A stretch of 64,000 bases of DNA from Neonectria sp. B-13 (taxonomy: Eukaryota; Ascomycota; Sordariomycetes; Hypocreales; Nectriaceae): positions 310,001 through 374,000 of the forward strand of contig NOKP01000035.1 of the NCBI GenBank assembly GCA_002682825.1. Direction: 5' to 3'. A model generated the notes under the pieces. It saw nothing but the letters and a program-made list of their open reading frames with translations. It had not been told where the DNA came from and made no database searches. The position numbers and the translations under genes were made by a program. Position 1 is the stretch's first letter. Every line of letters begins with the position of its first letter. Positions 33,010 to 47,900 of this stretch are shown piece by piece.

Positions 33010-33399
33010 TATTATAGAAACCAGCTCTATAATATAGAAAGAAAGTAGTATAATAAGGGAAAGATAGGCTTTTTAGCCTATTAGAATACTCTTCTAGGGC
33101 ATATATTAATCTCTTCTAGAGAAAGAGTCTCTTCTAAAGATAGATCTTCTAGATTACAATCTTCTAGATTAAATTATATTTATTATAATAAGTATAAAAG
33201 GCATACTTTCTTCCTTCCTAATTTCCTTCTTATCTTCCCTTTTATCTTCCCTACTAGGAAGAGCCTAGGAGATGCCTAGGAAATCTATAGGAAGTCCCCT
33301 AGAGATAAGGTCCCCTAACTTCATAGGATTTCCTAGTGAATATCTAGCTAGAAAGTCCTAAAGACTTCTAGTTAGATATTTTAGGGCCTTTCTATAATA
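33010..33399 (-). repeat. Left LTR of outer gypsy element
   Basis: 390 bp, near-identical to 50981-51370; contains the distinctive strings GATAGGCTTTTTAGCCTATTAG and AGATGCCTAGGAAATCTATAGG in part. On the minus strand this is the 3' LTR. Confidence 0.88.
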
Positions 33400-33695
33400 A
33401 TTGCCCTAAGAAAAGAAAAAAGAGTATTACTCTTAGTACTTATATAATTTAAAATATATAATAAAAGAAATAAGATAAAGATAGAAGTTTTACTATTAGA
33501 ATCCTAAGGTAGTTATAGGAACTAAAATAAATATATATAGCCTATAGCTATAGAACTTCCTTTCTATTTCCCTTCTATTATATAAATAACTTTACTTAGC
33601 CTTAATTATTCCTTTATTCTATTCTAGTTAGTTAATATTATAAGGTTATTAATAATTATAAGAAGTTTAAGTATTTCTCTTAGTAAGGTTAGTAT

Positions 33696-34083
33696 TATAA
33701 CAGTTAGGTCTATCCTAAGGGTATAGGGTAGGTCTAAGGCATATGGTTTAATGATTGAGTAGATTAGGACATTATAGTAAGCAATGTAGATTATAATAGT
33801 AATGTACAAAGGTAAGTTATTATATAACTAAGTAGGAGTATTAATAGCTAAGAAGCTTAAGGCTCTTATCTAATATACTAAGTGAATGTAATTATATATT
33901 ATAGTAATTATATAAGCTTACTAAGTAATAGTAAGTCTATTATTATAGCTTATTATAATAGAGTAAGCTAAATGGTCTAGCTTATATAGTTAAGATAAGT
34001 TCAGGAATACAAATATTATAAAAAAGTAGGTACATTATAGTTCTACTAGTTATAACTGCCTAATCTCAACCTAGGCTATAACA
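33696..34083 (-). repeat. Left LTR of inner gypsy element
   Basis: 388 bp starting TATAACAGTTAGG and ending GGCTATAACA. It is the 3' LTR in element orientation, next to the polypurine-like tract. The expected terminal TG has become TA, consistent with RIP. Confidence 0.9.
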
Positions 34084-37000
34084 TAATGTCTCCCCCCCTA
34101 TTGATCATATCCTATGGCCATCTTTAAGACTATTTTCTATATAATTATTAGTTTATCTTTAACTTGCTTCCTTACTTAATCCTTATGTACTAATAGAATA
34201 ACCAGCTAAGTTTCTAAGTATCCTTTAAAATCTCAGTCTTATGATATCCTTAAATCTATAGTAAGCAAACTGATTTTAGCTACTTTTATAGATAGTTTTA
34301 AGGTTCTAACTTCTACTGTAAACATACTAGTTCTAGTAGTAGCTATTAAAGAGTTTGGTTTTAAAGTAATACCTTACTCTTACTACATTATCAATAGGTA
34401 CATATACAAGATGCTAGATAGTAGCTCCAAAAAATATAACTATTATACTAATAAGGGTTATCCTTATGATAGAACTAGTATTCCTCTTTAGTCTTATAAG
34501 TATTCTATATTCCTTTGATTTTTTCTTTTTACTAATAATAGTAGTAACTTATATTATTACTAAGGTAAAGCATCTTAGCAATAAGGAGTTAAATTTAGAA
34601 AAGGAGTTTCTTGAAAAATAGGCTGCTCTTTAGGCTGCTTAGGCTGAATTTGATCAGTCTTTAGACCTTTTGGAGTATACTTATTATTAACATTAGTCAC
34701 TAGTTTCAAAAGGGCATAAAATGACTTATTATAGTCTAAAGTCATTAGAAGACTTAGAATCTTTAGAATAGATAGAATAGGAGGCTATTATTAATATCTA
34801 GTCATTAGTACATACTGATATTATCGACTGAGGTACTGTTGATTTTAGTTCTTTACTTTCTTCTAAAGTTATTAATAGAATGTCTTTAGGAGGCATTATA
34901 CATAGGTAAGGTTTTTGGCTGATTCCTATTGGTTATTACTCTTAGGATAGTCTTTCCATTTAATAAGGTACTTAGTTTGATTATTTACTTTTTATATATT
35001 TAAAATTGCTTCTACTGTATATTCTTCTGGTCCTTTAACCTTAGTTTTATATTCATTATTGAACTTAGTATAAATCGTATCTTTTATAGTCTCTAGGAGT
35101 AAGATATAAAAAACTAGGTAAAGTCTAACTTTTAATAGTAAGTCTAACTAATAGTTATTTTCTAAGATTTTCTTAATAATTTTATAAGATCTAATGAACT
35201 TATAGTCTAATTTTTTATTTTATTATTTTATTTTAATGTTTTTTATTATAAGATAGACTATATCTCCCTCCTAGAAAGATAGTCCTTTTATTCTTTTTGG
35301 ATTATAGTATTTCTTTATCTAGTTTCTAATAAATTCAAGCTCAATCTTAAGTTCTTTATATAGGTTTTTCAATTTTTCTAATATAAGAATAGCTTTAGGG
35401 ATAATTAATCTATCTTAGCTTATTCTATAGGCATTAGGGTTAAATCCAAAGTTAGTATATACTAGGGTAAGCTTTATACTTTTATTTATAATTGTATTAT
35501 AGCTTAATTATATAGTTAATAGCTTCTTAACCTAATTATTCTATTTATAATTAATATAGTATTAAAAGTATTATTCTAGTATTTAGTTTATTCATTCTAT
35601 CTAATTATTAGTCTAAGGTTAGAAAGCTATAGTAAGTTAATAATTTAATCCTATATAGTCTATAAGTAATTGCTAAAACTTTAAAGTAAATAAGAGTTTT
35701 CAATTAGAAAGAATCTCTATAGGGAATCTATAAACATTAATAATATTTTACAAGAAGATATAAATAAACTACTCTATATTTATTAATTCTTAGTAAGGTA
35801 TAAAATAGGAAAATTTCATAAGTCTATCCATAATAATAAGAATACTATTATAGAGAGTTCTAATCATAGGGTCCTCTAATAGAAGTAGTTTCATAATAAA
35901 ATCTATAATAATAAAGTCCTAAGGTTACTTAGCAACTAGTAAGAGCTATAATTCTCTATAGGGTTTATAGCATTATACCTTGGTTTTATAACATTTATTA
36001 TATTAGTTAATAATCTTCTTAATTACTACTTTTATTCTAGGGAATTAGTATATTGATCTAATTCTATTAAGGGTTTTATTAACTCCTTAATGTTCATAAA
36101 GTAGATACTTATATATTTCTTATATAAGCTAGTATTAAAGTTGCTTAGGAATTTATTGCTTATCTATGCATTCATCTTTAGGTAGTATATCATTATACTC
36201 CTAGATTCAATTGAGTAATAGGTTTCCTTATACCACTATATATATTAAGGCTAATATCTTCATAAGATATAGTTAGTCCTTAGGGCATTTAGAGCATTTA
36301 GCTATTAAATCCCTTATAGTTCTATATATATTTTTTATAGTATAGAATTCCTCTATTTGAATTATAACTCAATAAATATTTCTATTATATGCCTAATTAT
36401 AATAGTATTTTATAAGATAGTCTTTTATATTCCTTAGAACAATAATTTTACCTTTATTATTTCTTCTAATAGATCTCTTAGTCAATAAGTTACTAGTAAC
36501 TTAGTTAAATCAATAGTCTTCTAGTTATTTCAAAAGTTTTAGATGTTCTTCTAGTAGGTTCTTTGGATTATATTCCCAATAATCCCTAATTATAGTATAG
36601 AGTGTTTCCTATAGTCTATAAGTAATATATATTTATATAACTTTAGTTTAGAGTATATGAATACTTCTATTATAAGGGCCTTCCTTATAGAAGTCCTCTA
36701 TAATAGAACATTCAAGGTAGTAAGATATAATAATCCAGTTATTATACTATTCAATCTTTCTAGTGTATCCTCTGAACCAATCTATGAAATCCTATGCAGA
36801 ACCTTTATTATGTATCATTTTAATGTATTTTAGCCAAGGTTTTCTTCCTTACTAGATATTAGCAATATACTTCTATTTAAGGTATTCTTTAGGCATAAAA
36901 TGCAGAAGTTATTTATTGATCTTAATCTTTTCTTTATTAAAGTCACTTTAGCAGCTTATAGCATTAGCTTATTTATTCTTAGATCTTTTTCTATAGATAA

Positions 37001-40000
37001 TCATATAGTTGAATTCTAAAAGATATTTAGCGTATTATAATTATCATTCAATAAGTTATTATATAATTGTAAAGTAAGTAATATTCTTATAGTCTATGTA
37101 GACCTTAACTTAGTATTTACTTCCTAGGAGGTAGTATTAGAATTCTTTAAATGAGTTAACAATTATAAGAAATTCTTTATTATAAATAGAGTAGTTAAGT
37201 TTAGCTCTATGCATTTTATAAGAGAAGAAGGCAATAGAGTACAATACTCTATTATTATCTCATTGTCCAATCTAAGTGCCTTATGCAAAGTCTAATGAGT
37301 CTGTCTTAAGTTTGATTTCTCATTTAGGGTTAAAGGTTACTAGAATAGGCTCACTTAAGATGCTTTCTTTAATGTTATTAAATGCTTTTTTAATAGCTAT
37401 ATCCCATTTGAATACTTCTTCTTTCTTTATGAATCTAGTGAGTAGGATTATAAGACTGCTAAAGTTCTTAATAAACCTTTAGTAATAGTTTGCAAATCTA
37501 AAGAAGGATTATACTTCCTTAATGTTCTTAGGTAGTTTCTATTTGCTAATAGTAGTAAGTTTCTTTGGATCCATTCTGACTTTATTGTATAAGATTATAT
37601 ATCTAAGAAATTCTACTTCCTTAATGTAGAAATAACTTTTCTTTAGTTTAACTAATAGATTATTATTCTATAGTACTTATAGTACTTTATGAATATATTC
37701 TATATATTCTTCTTTAGACTTAAAGAAGATTAGGATATTATCTAGGTAGTATACTATGAATATATTTAAGTATTCTTATAATATATAGTTAATTATTTAC
37801 TAGAATAATACTAATATATTTATAAGTCTAAAAGGTATAATAAGGTATTTAAAGAGTTTATATTTTATTCTAAAGGTATTTTTCCATTTATATCCTAACT
37901 AAATATAGATAAGGTTATATACTTCTTTAAGATCTAGTACTATAAAGACCTTTATCCTATAGAGCCTATCCTTAAGCTCTATAATAAAGAGTAAGAGCAT
38001 TTAATCTTTAAAGGTAATTATATTTAACTATTTATAATCTATAATAAGTTAGAACTTTCTATTTTTCTTAGGAATGAATATAACTAGGTAATCTACTAAG
38101 GACTTAGATTTCCTAATATATCCTTTCCTTAACATTTCATTAAGGTATTCTTTAAGTATATATAGTTGTATTTTATTAAGGTTAAAGATTTTATAGAATA
38201 TAGATAATATTCTATCTTTTAATACAATTTTATAACTTTATTCATTGAATTAAGGTAGTCTAGTCTTAAGTTCTTCCTTAAAGAGTTTCTTATAGATATA
38301 GTACTATAGTAGTATATTCTTAAGTTACTCTTCTTTAGGTAGTTTCTTATCTTCCTTAAGGTCTTTATTTATCTATATGAACTATCTTTATAGGTATCTA
38401 ATTATTCATTTAAGTTAGGTTTTCTTACCTTTTTAGTATTTATATTATATTCCCTTTAGGAGTACTAAGGTTTCTATTATATCCTTATGCAAATCCTTAT
38501 TCTCTATTTCTTTAGGAATTAGGATTAAAGATCTTTCTTTATCTATTAAGTTATCTTTGTTATTACTAGAGAGTACTTTATTAGGATTAACTAATACTTA
38601 GCTAGTTCTCTAGTTAATATAAAGGTTGAATTTCTTTAGCTATAGGTATCCTAGAATAATGTTATAATGCTATATTAGTATAATATTAAGGGTAACTCCT
38701 TAATTCTTTCTATTGATAAAAACCTTTAGGTAATTAACCTTCTAGGTTATAAATTTATCTTTATAGGAAAATAGATTGCCTTTAAGATTGTATAAAGTAT
38801 AAAGATCTTCTATCTTCTTCTATAGTAGCTCTAACCTATTGACCACTCTAGGGTCAATATATAAGGTTTCTACTCCACTGTCCATCAGTATAGTAAGCCA
38901 TTTACCCTTAACTTACACTTATAGCTCAAGTATTATCAGTTTCTTTATTGATTTTATTGTTTTTATTATATATAGAGCTTTTATTGAAAGTAGTTCATTC
39001 TCCTTATTATTACTTACCTATTACTCTTCTATAGGCAGTGTTTATTGTTTTTTGGTTTAAGCGTACAGTTGTCTACTGTATGTCCATTTACTAAATATCT
39101 TTTGTATCTTAGTCTAAAGTATATAATATAATATAGTATATTATTATACTATTCTTGATCTTTAGTATTCATACTAGTTTAAGTCTTAAAATTAAATTCT
39201 TCTTATTCTATTCTTATAATTCAATTATAATTATCCTATTTCTCTTTATAGTATTTAGAGTATATACTATTAATATAATCAATAGAGTATATTATTATAT
39301 AGTTCTCTTATTAAGCTTTATACTATTCTTATACTTTCCTTTTAAGGTATACTTTATACTCTTTAGTTAAATAGTATTTAGGGTCTTAAGGTTTAGCTAA
39401 GTATTACTAAGAGTAGTAGTTTGTTTTTTCCTTAAGTACTATAGTATTATACCTTAGAAGGTATTTAACCATAGTATAGTCTTATATTTCCTATTGCAGA
39501 TAGGGTTCTATAATAGTAAACCTTATAATTTTAGTAGAATAATAGTTATTATATGCCTTATTGCCTTTATAGATCTTATATATATAATAGTAGTAAGATA
39601 GCTATAAGAGCTCATTATAGTTAGGCATATTATAGTATAGTCATAAGTTATCTCCTTCTTTAAGGCATAGGTTATTATGTTTATAGATAGCTATCCTTTG
39701 AGGTTTACCTTAAACATAAATCAATTCTCTATATATAATATCTTCTTACTTACATTTAAACTATTAATACATATCCTTATCTATTTCCTATATAGCATTC
39801 CTATACTTATTATAAGTATATATCTTCTACTATAGTTATTCAATTAAAGGTATAATAGCTTATAACTATTGTTCTTCTTAATTAGGATTTAATCCTTTAC
39901 TTAAGGTATTATCAATGCTAGAGGCTATTTAATAGCTATTATAGTTATTATTAAAGTACTCTTCAGCTAGAGTTTAAATGTTATAGTTTTTAATAGGTAG

Positions 40001-41587
40001 TCCAAGCTAGATAGTATAATTAGCTTTATATTCTATACTAATATATAGAACTCTATCTTATCTAATGTAGAACTTTCAGTAGATATAGTTATTATCTTCT
40101 TATAGTAGAGATAAATTAGTACTAAGTTTCTTAATGTTAATAGGCTTTAAGGCTTTAAAGTCCAATTATCTATTAGGAATATTAATCTTAATAGTAGGTC
40201 ATCAATAGGATTCTCCCTTTCATATTATAGTAAGAGTCTTACTAACTAAGGATTCTTTGAATATCCTTTCTAGGACTAGTATCTAAGGAACATTTCTTTT
40301 AATTCCTTTATTACATTAGGTTTATCTATATATCCTATATCTTATAGTTTCTCCATAGATACAGTCCTTTGCGTCCAGGTATCACTTTATACTAGGCAGA
40401 AGCTAGCTAGTATTAAACTTATCAGTACTAGTCATTTCATAGGCACCTCTTTTAATTATAGTAAGGGTTTTAATATACTAGTAATTAGTAAATCAAACAT
40501 ACTTACCTTTAGGTACTAGTTTATGTTTTTATCTAGACTTAGGTTTTTAATACTTGCTTTCAAAATGACCCATTCTTCTATAGTTCTAACACTTAACTTA
40601 AGAATAATCTTATTATATAGCTCTAAGTTCTATAGGACTAGATTGAGTTCTATAGGAGGTATTATAGTTTCCTCCTTTGTTATAAGAGTTATAGTAGTTA
40701 TTATAATTATTACTTTTATCTAAGTAATAGGGGTTATAAGGGATATCCCTGCCTTTTCCCCTAGCAACTACTTTCTCTCTATATCTTTCATACTATTATT
40801 CATCGATTTTTACTACTATAGTAATAAAGTCTATAAGAATATTAGGTTAATCAGCTTTATATAGCTCATCCTTAACTTTCTTCTTAAGTCCTTTATAGAA
40901 GATTTCTATAAGAACTTTATTATTCTATTTAAGGCATAAAGAGATTTGTCTAAATGCAATAGTATAAGTAGTAGTAGATTAGGTTTATTTGATCTTATAG
41001 ATGTTAGTAGCTGCCTATTATTCCTTATTGATTATTCTAAAGTTATCTTTAAGTACTATTTCAAAGTTATCCTATTCTAAGAAGATATTCATAGTATCTT
41101 AATTACATTCAGTTTCCTTATTCTTAAGGAAGTCTTATATAATAGGTTTAAATCATATTATAGTATTTCCTTTAAAGCATCTATTAGTAAATAAGGCTTA
41201 TATTTTACCTAATATAAGTTTGATTAGGAAGAATCAAAAGTATACCTTTATCCTAGTAAAGAAAGGTATAATATCTTTTGAGTCTCCATTGAACAAGGTA
41301 GAGAGTAGAGGCTTAATGCTTTCTCCTAGGTCCCTAGCTTCTCTAGGGCATTCTTCTACAGATAGTGCAATTAAGGTCATAGGTATACAGTTCCTCAACT
41401 TATTAACAATTATACACAGTTGTACAATCTTAGTAACCATTTCAGCTGCACTTAGGGGCATTATATACACTAGTAAAGGGTTTCCTTTAGCAGCTGAGTT
41501 AGTAGTAATAAAGTATAGTATAAATATATCTAATAGTAGGTATTACTTAGGTTAATATAGTAATACACTAAATAAGAGCTATTAATA

Positions 41588-41975
41588 TATAATAGTTAGG
41601 TCTATCCTAAGGGTATAGAATAGGTCTAAGGTATATGATTTAATGATTGAATAGATTAGGATATTGTAATAAGCAATATAGATTATAATAGTAATATATA
41701 AAGGTAAGTTATTATATAACTAAGTAAGAGTATTAATAGCTAAGGAGCTTAAGGTTCTTATCTAATGTACTAAGTGAATGTAATTATATACTATAGTAAT
41801 TATATGAGCTTACTAAGTAATAGTAAGTCTATTGTTATAGCTCATTATAATAGAGTGAGCTAGATAGTCTAGCTTACATAGTTAGGGTAAGTTCAGGAAT
41901 ATGAATATTATAAAAAAGTGGGTACATTATAGTTCTGCCGGTTGTGACCGCCTAGTCTCAACCTGGGCTATAACA
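41588..41975 (-). repeat. Right LTR of inner gypsy element
   Basis: 388 bp, aligned without length difference to the left LTR; differences are transitions. It ends GGCTATAACA and is followed by AGTAT, the target duplication. Confidence 0.9.
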
Positions 41976-44900
41976 AGTATTAAAGTAGTTCTAGATATAA
42001 TTGCTTATAGTAATAAGAGAGATTTCTTATATAATAGGATTATTATTATTATTAGTTAAGCTAAAGGCTAGTCTAAAAGAGCTTATATACTTACTAATAA
42101 TAGCCTAAATAGCTATAAGTTTACTTAGTCTATACTTAATAGTAGGATAATTAATATAAGTAATCTCTATTAGGAAGAAAGCCTAAAGGTTTTAATTAAA
42201 AGAGCTTAGTTCTTTTAATATAATCTAAAGATATACTCCTAAGAGCTTAGTATTAGAGAATATTAATTATTTAAGTATATTACTAATTAAGTATATAAAG
42301 ATAGTAAATAAAAGGTCTAAGAGGATTAATAAAGTATTTATTTTAATTATATATTTATATAAGAAGTTAATAAAATAAGTAGTTTATTCTAATATAATAT
42401 TAGAGTAAGTTTAGTTTTATACTACTTAGTAGAAATTAATAAAGTTATAAGTATACTAATAGTCTAGGAATAATATATATTAATTTCTAGCTATTATAGT
42501 ATATACTTAAACCTTTTCCTTATTTAGTTTAATATTAATATAAATAATAAATAAGTATATAAGTATAAGTATTAAGATTTTAAGTTCTATAGAGGTTAAT
42601 AATAAGGTCTATCTTAGAGTTTTAGCTAAGTACTATTAGAAGTATTCTATTAAACTTATTATATACTTATATTTAAAGGTAGTAAATAGGTCTTTTAGAA
42701 CTAATAATAGTATAATAAGAATATCTTAAGGAAGATAGAAGGGAATTATAGTCTATTAGTATAGAGTTATAGGCTATATCTTATAAAGATTTAAGCTAAG
42801 ATAAAGGATTAAGAAAGTATTAATCTTAGGAAAGTATATATATATAATAGTAATAAACTTTTGAATGCTTAAATAGTCTTTAATTACCTTAAGAATAGTA
42901 TAATCTTTTTCTTAGATAGCTTAGACTTTCTTATTAATCTTAGCTCTATATTACTACTCTAAGAATTTAATAAAGATTAAGTATAGTTTAGTGTTTTTTA
43001 TATAAGTACCTAGGAAATTATTAGTATTTAGTATATAAAGCCTATTTATATAGGTTAAGGCCTTAAGGAGGTTTATAATAAAATATCTATAACTATCTTA
43101 AGTAGAATAACTAAGAGTTATAATATTATTATTTAAGTTACTAATAGTAATTATAGAAATATAGTATTATAAGGTAGATTATATAATAGTTTAGGTAGAA
43201 GTAAATAGGTTGATTACTTAAGGACTTACTAAAGGAAGTTCCTCTAGTTTAAGAGAGTATATAGTAATAGTAGTAGTATCTATATTATAGTTATTATTAG
43301 GATTATAATAATAGTATATAGCTCTTAGTCCTAAGAGTTTAATAAATCCTTTATTTAGGTTATAACCCTTATAATTAATATAGGTATAGAAGGTAATATA
43401 GATTTCTTAGTTTAAGTAGACTTAGTAATAGAAATAATAAGCTTTAGAGATAGTATATAATATGTTTTTATTATTATATAGTTCTAAGGTATAATAGTAT
43501 TTAGTATACTTAAAAGTCTAATTGTTTTTTATAATAATAATTATAAAATCTTAATAGAAGGACTAATTATAAGAAAGATATAGGTTTAAACTTATATAAA
43601 CTAGGAATAGTCTATAATTAAGTATATCTTAGTACTATTAGTCTTAGTAATAAGGAGTAATATTATATAGAACTCTAAATATAATAAAATATAATAAAAG
43701 TAAGCTTTAAGTTATATTACTAGAATAATATTAATCTTAATAAGATAGTAACTATTACTATAATAATAAGGGTTTTACTAAGCTTTTATCTTACTATTAC
43801 TCCTTAGGATTTCCTTAAGATTTCTTTAAAGTTCTAGCTAATATTATTAAAGCTAATATACTTATTTTAGTATAAAAGTACTAATAGTATAGATTAAGGT
43901 TATACTTTTTAGATTAGTTTAGTAATTAGCTTTTTAATATAGTTACTATAAGAGCTTTTACTATAGGTTTAAGGATATAAGTTCTAAGTACTTTTATAAG
44001 ATATACTTATAGTATTAGTACTAAAAGCTTAGATTATAGATAGTAATTAATACTATCTTAAGTAGATAAAAAGTAATAAAAGAATAAAGAAAATAGAATT
44101 AGGAAATTTCCTATAGATAAGATAGTAATTATACTTATATAGCTTTTTAATAATCTTATTTAGAAAGTAGTAATTATTATAGTAAGTTATTCTTTTCTTA
44201 TTTTTTCTCTTACTTAGAAGGTCTTTCTTTTTTCTTATCTATTATAAGTATTTTTCTTAATTATCTAAGTCCTTTTTTTAGTTCTTAAGATATAGTTACT
44301 TATAATTCCTTCCTTAGTTAGCTAGGTTTATATTTAGCTTACTAATCTACTTAACTACTTAGGGTATTTAATAATAATAGTAGTTAGTTTCTAGTAAGAA
44401 CTATTTCCATTTTAGATGTTTCTATATAGGTTTTTACTAATATAACTTTCTTTCTAGTACTTAAGTTAAGTTCTTATACTAAGATAACTTCTTTCCTAAA
44501 GCTTAATACTAGCTTACTAAGTGCTTTTTTTGCTTTCTTATCTTAGTTAGGGCTTTTTACTGTTTTAAAAATGCTTATAGGCCCTTTTATATTCTTCCTT
44601 AAAGCTAATTCTAAGGCCTCTTTTGCTTTATACTTCTAGTAGAAATCCTAGATAGTATCTTTTATATTAATTATATTTTCTTTTAGCTAAAGGTTATAAT
44701 TACTTAAATAACCTTTCTAGATAATAAGGTACTTTATTATCTTACTCTTTCCTTTTTTATGTTTATACTAATTAATTACTTTATTAACTTTATAATACTA
44801 GTATTTATTCTACTATTGATTTAGTTTAGTCTCTTTAACTTTAATTAGCCTAAGTCTTTTCTTTAGCTTACTAACTAGCTTTAAGTAGACTATTAAGACT

Positions 44901-47900
44901 ATTAGGTAGATTTTAAGATAGTTAGCTATCTTTAGGTAGTATATTAAATAGTTAATCCTTTCTATAATTTTATATAGTCTAGTATATTATTTCTTAAGTT
45001 TAAGGACTTAGTTATCTACTATTAAGTATTCTTTTCTTAGTTATAACTATACTTAATTATTAGGCTTATACTTAACTGATTAGTATTAGAAGTTATACTA
45101 TTACTTTATAATAGCTTATACTTATATAATTATAAGTTAGACTTCTTTATAGAGAATATCTTATTAAAGTAGTATATTACCTTCCTCTAGATATTAAAGT
45201 TTATTGTCTATCTATTAGCTTATAATAAGTTTACTTAAAGCTTATTTAATTATAAATATATATAAGTTATTAAGAGAGAATTATAATAGAACTAATATAT
45301 ATACTTATAGTTTATCTAAGAAGTTACTAATAAAATATCTTAGAGTAATTTCTATAGTCTAATTATAATATTCTAAGGTTCTATCTATTTATAAGTACTA
45401 GACTATAGATATTATAAGGCTAGTTCTAAAGGTATTCTATATTTTCTATTAAATATCTTTAAAGAATTTAAGGTCTTTATTTAAGATAATTCTCTTAGGA
45501 ATTCCTTAGTTACTCTTTAAGAGTTTAGTATATAAGGTATATACTTAGTCTTATATAGTATATTAATTATTACTAAAGATTAAAAGGTATATTTTAGAGA
45601 ACTTATAGATAACTATAAGTAGGTTATTAAAGAATAGCTTTTCTATGTTTTTCTATAGTTTATTAGTAGAAAGAACTATTAATAGTCCTTTAATAAAGTC
45701 TATTATAATTATATAAAATAGAATTAATAGGCTAGTAATAGATATAAGCTTTCTAGAAAGCTTTTATTAATTATTCTTATTCTTATTATATATATTATAG
45801 TCTATTATATATTCTATAATCTTTTACTATAATTTATAAATAATAAAGCTTAATAAGAGATTATACTATATTTATATTTCCTTAGGGTAGTACTTATAAA
45901 AGTAGGTTTCCTTAATAAGTATCTTAGCTACTTTAGTTAAAATATATATTTACTTCCTTCTATTAGCTTTTATTAAGTATAAAAGCTCTTTAATTTAGAT
46001 AAATAGGAGTTCTACTATTTTATTTTAGTCTTTTAGTTATTTAATAATATAATACTATTAGTCTTCCTTAAGGTATTCTTATTTAATCTCTTTGTATAAT
46101 ATAGACTATACTATTGACTTAGTAAAGTAAAAGATTTATTTAAGATCTTATTTATCTTTCTATAGCTAGTCTAGTTTATCTTTAGCTAACTAGTTACTAT
46201 TTAGTTCTTTTCCTTAAAGGTAGAATAAAGCATTTAGTACTATATTAATTAGGCTAAGGATATATTTAACCTTTAGAGGAAACTAGCTTATATATTATAT
46301 AGTAATAATAAGTCTCTTATTTATCCTTTTATTTTCTAAAAAGGCTAATATACTTTTAATAATAGATATTATAACTATATAATTAGTAAAGACTTATACT
46401 TTCTTTCCTTTGATTAAGTATAATATTATCCTTATCTTTTAGTATATTTAAATAAGTTCTACTATTTCTAGTTTAGTAGGCTAATACTATTTCTTTATAT
46501 TCTATAGAGCTTAGCTTAGATATAGGATTAGTTAAATAGCCTTTCTAGGAATTATACTCTAGTTATCCTAAGTATACTTAGGATTAAAATAGAATAGGAT
46601 TCTTTTTATACTCTATTCTTTAGAGCTATTTAACTATATAAATAGTTCTTAGTTTAGATTAAAATAATATAAGGCCTTTATATTAGTAAGAGTAGAATTA
46701 ACTTTCTTAAAGTATTTCTTTTTCTCTTTTATAAGAGTAAAGATTATTTTACTTATATATACTATTCATTTTAGTCTATCTTCTAGCTTCTTCTTAGCTC
46801 TTACTTCTACTAATATATTAGTCTTATAGTCTTATAAGAGTATAATCCTATTAATAAACCAATAAATAAAATATTAAAGCTATTTGATTATACTAATTTA
46901 TTTCTTAAGCTATTAGAATATACTAAAGAACTTAAGGTTTTATAATACTTTAACTTACTTTTCTATATTACTTAGACTAAGTTTATTAATATAGAATCTA
47001 AGTAATTATATTAACTAATAATTAATAAATACTTTCTTTAGGGAAAGAGTAATATTTTAGTTCTAAAAAAGCTAAAAGATCTTTTATAAGTTCTCTAGGA
47101 ACTTTTTATTACTATTAGTAACTATAATAATATTATTAATAAAGGCTTATATAAACTTTAAATATAATTATAGTATTTAGTCTATAAATTGTTATATATA
47201 AGCTAAAGAGTTATAGAATCCTATTAGGGTAACCTTAGATTGTTCTATCTTATAGTAGCTAATTACTATAAATTGGTTATAATGCTTTTATTATATTAAG
47301 AACTAATAAAAGAAGCTTTAAGTATTAATTATTATAATTTATTTTTTATTATAAAGCTTTATAATAATATTTCCTTAGAGTAGTATAGGGTAAGTATTTA
47401 ATAGGGTAATATTATTAAGAGCTTAAAGGTTGATTATTATTCTACTTTTTTCTTTTCTACTAATTGTTTATTATACTATAAATACTAAACTAATAAAAGG
47501 TATTAGCCTATAGGCTTAGTTTATTTACCCTTAGTTATATAAGGTATTAAATATTTTATCTAAGAACTTTTAGCTTTTTAAGCTTATAGAGTAAGAGTAA
47601 AAGCTAAGTTTCTTTTTGTATTAGTTTTCTATTAGTAGTATCTTTATTTCCTAGCCTTCTTTAACCTTAATTTCTCTACTATTAACCTAAAGGTTAAGGA
47701 AGTCTTCTATAATTACCTATAAGGTATTTATATAAGTAGTTCTATTATTATAAAGGTAGATAAGGTTTAATAGTATAACTTCCTTTTTGTACTTAGGTCT
47801 TAATATTCCTAGTTTAGCATTAGAGTTAATACTTATTTTCTAGTATTCTAGCAATAGAGTCTATTCTTTCTCTTTCTTTTTAATTCTAATAGGTTTTAAC

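Larger units (their letters stand above)
33696..41975 (-). mobile_element. Inner Ty3/gypsy LTR retrotransposon nested in the outer element
   Basis: An 8280-bp element with 388-bp LTRs (33696-34083 and 41588-41975), flanked on both sides by AGTAT (33691-33695 and 41976-41980). It lies 296 bp inside the left LTR of the outer element. On the minus strand a RNase H block is recognisable near 37100-37320 (YSIAFFSYKMHRAKLNYSIYNKEFL), and an integrase block near 35770-35940 (ILIIMDRLMKFSYFIPY), the usual gypsy order. A gag-like open stretch of 78 codons persists at 41234-41470. Many stops interrupt the rest. The left LTR is followed by a C-rich string (CTCCCCCCC at 34090-34098), which on the minus strand is a G-run expected of a polypurine tract. 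Confidence 0.92.

Noticed and set aside
33624..41555. Several short open frames (60-111 codons) in the AT-rich block, e.g. 37276-37482, 38839-39060, 41220-41555
   Set aside because: They are antisense to or inside the degraded gypsy pol/gag, are rich in Ile, Leu, Ser and Tyr as expected of AT-rich DNA, and have no start context or domain.
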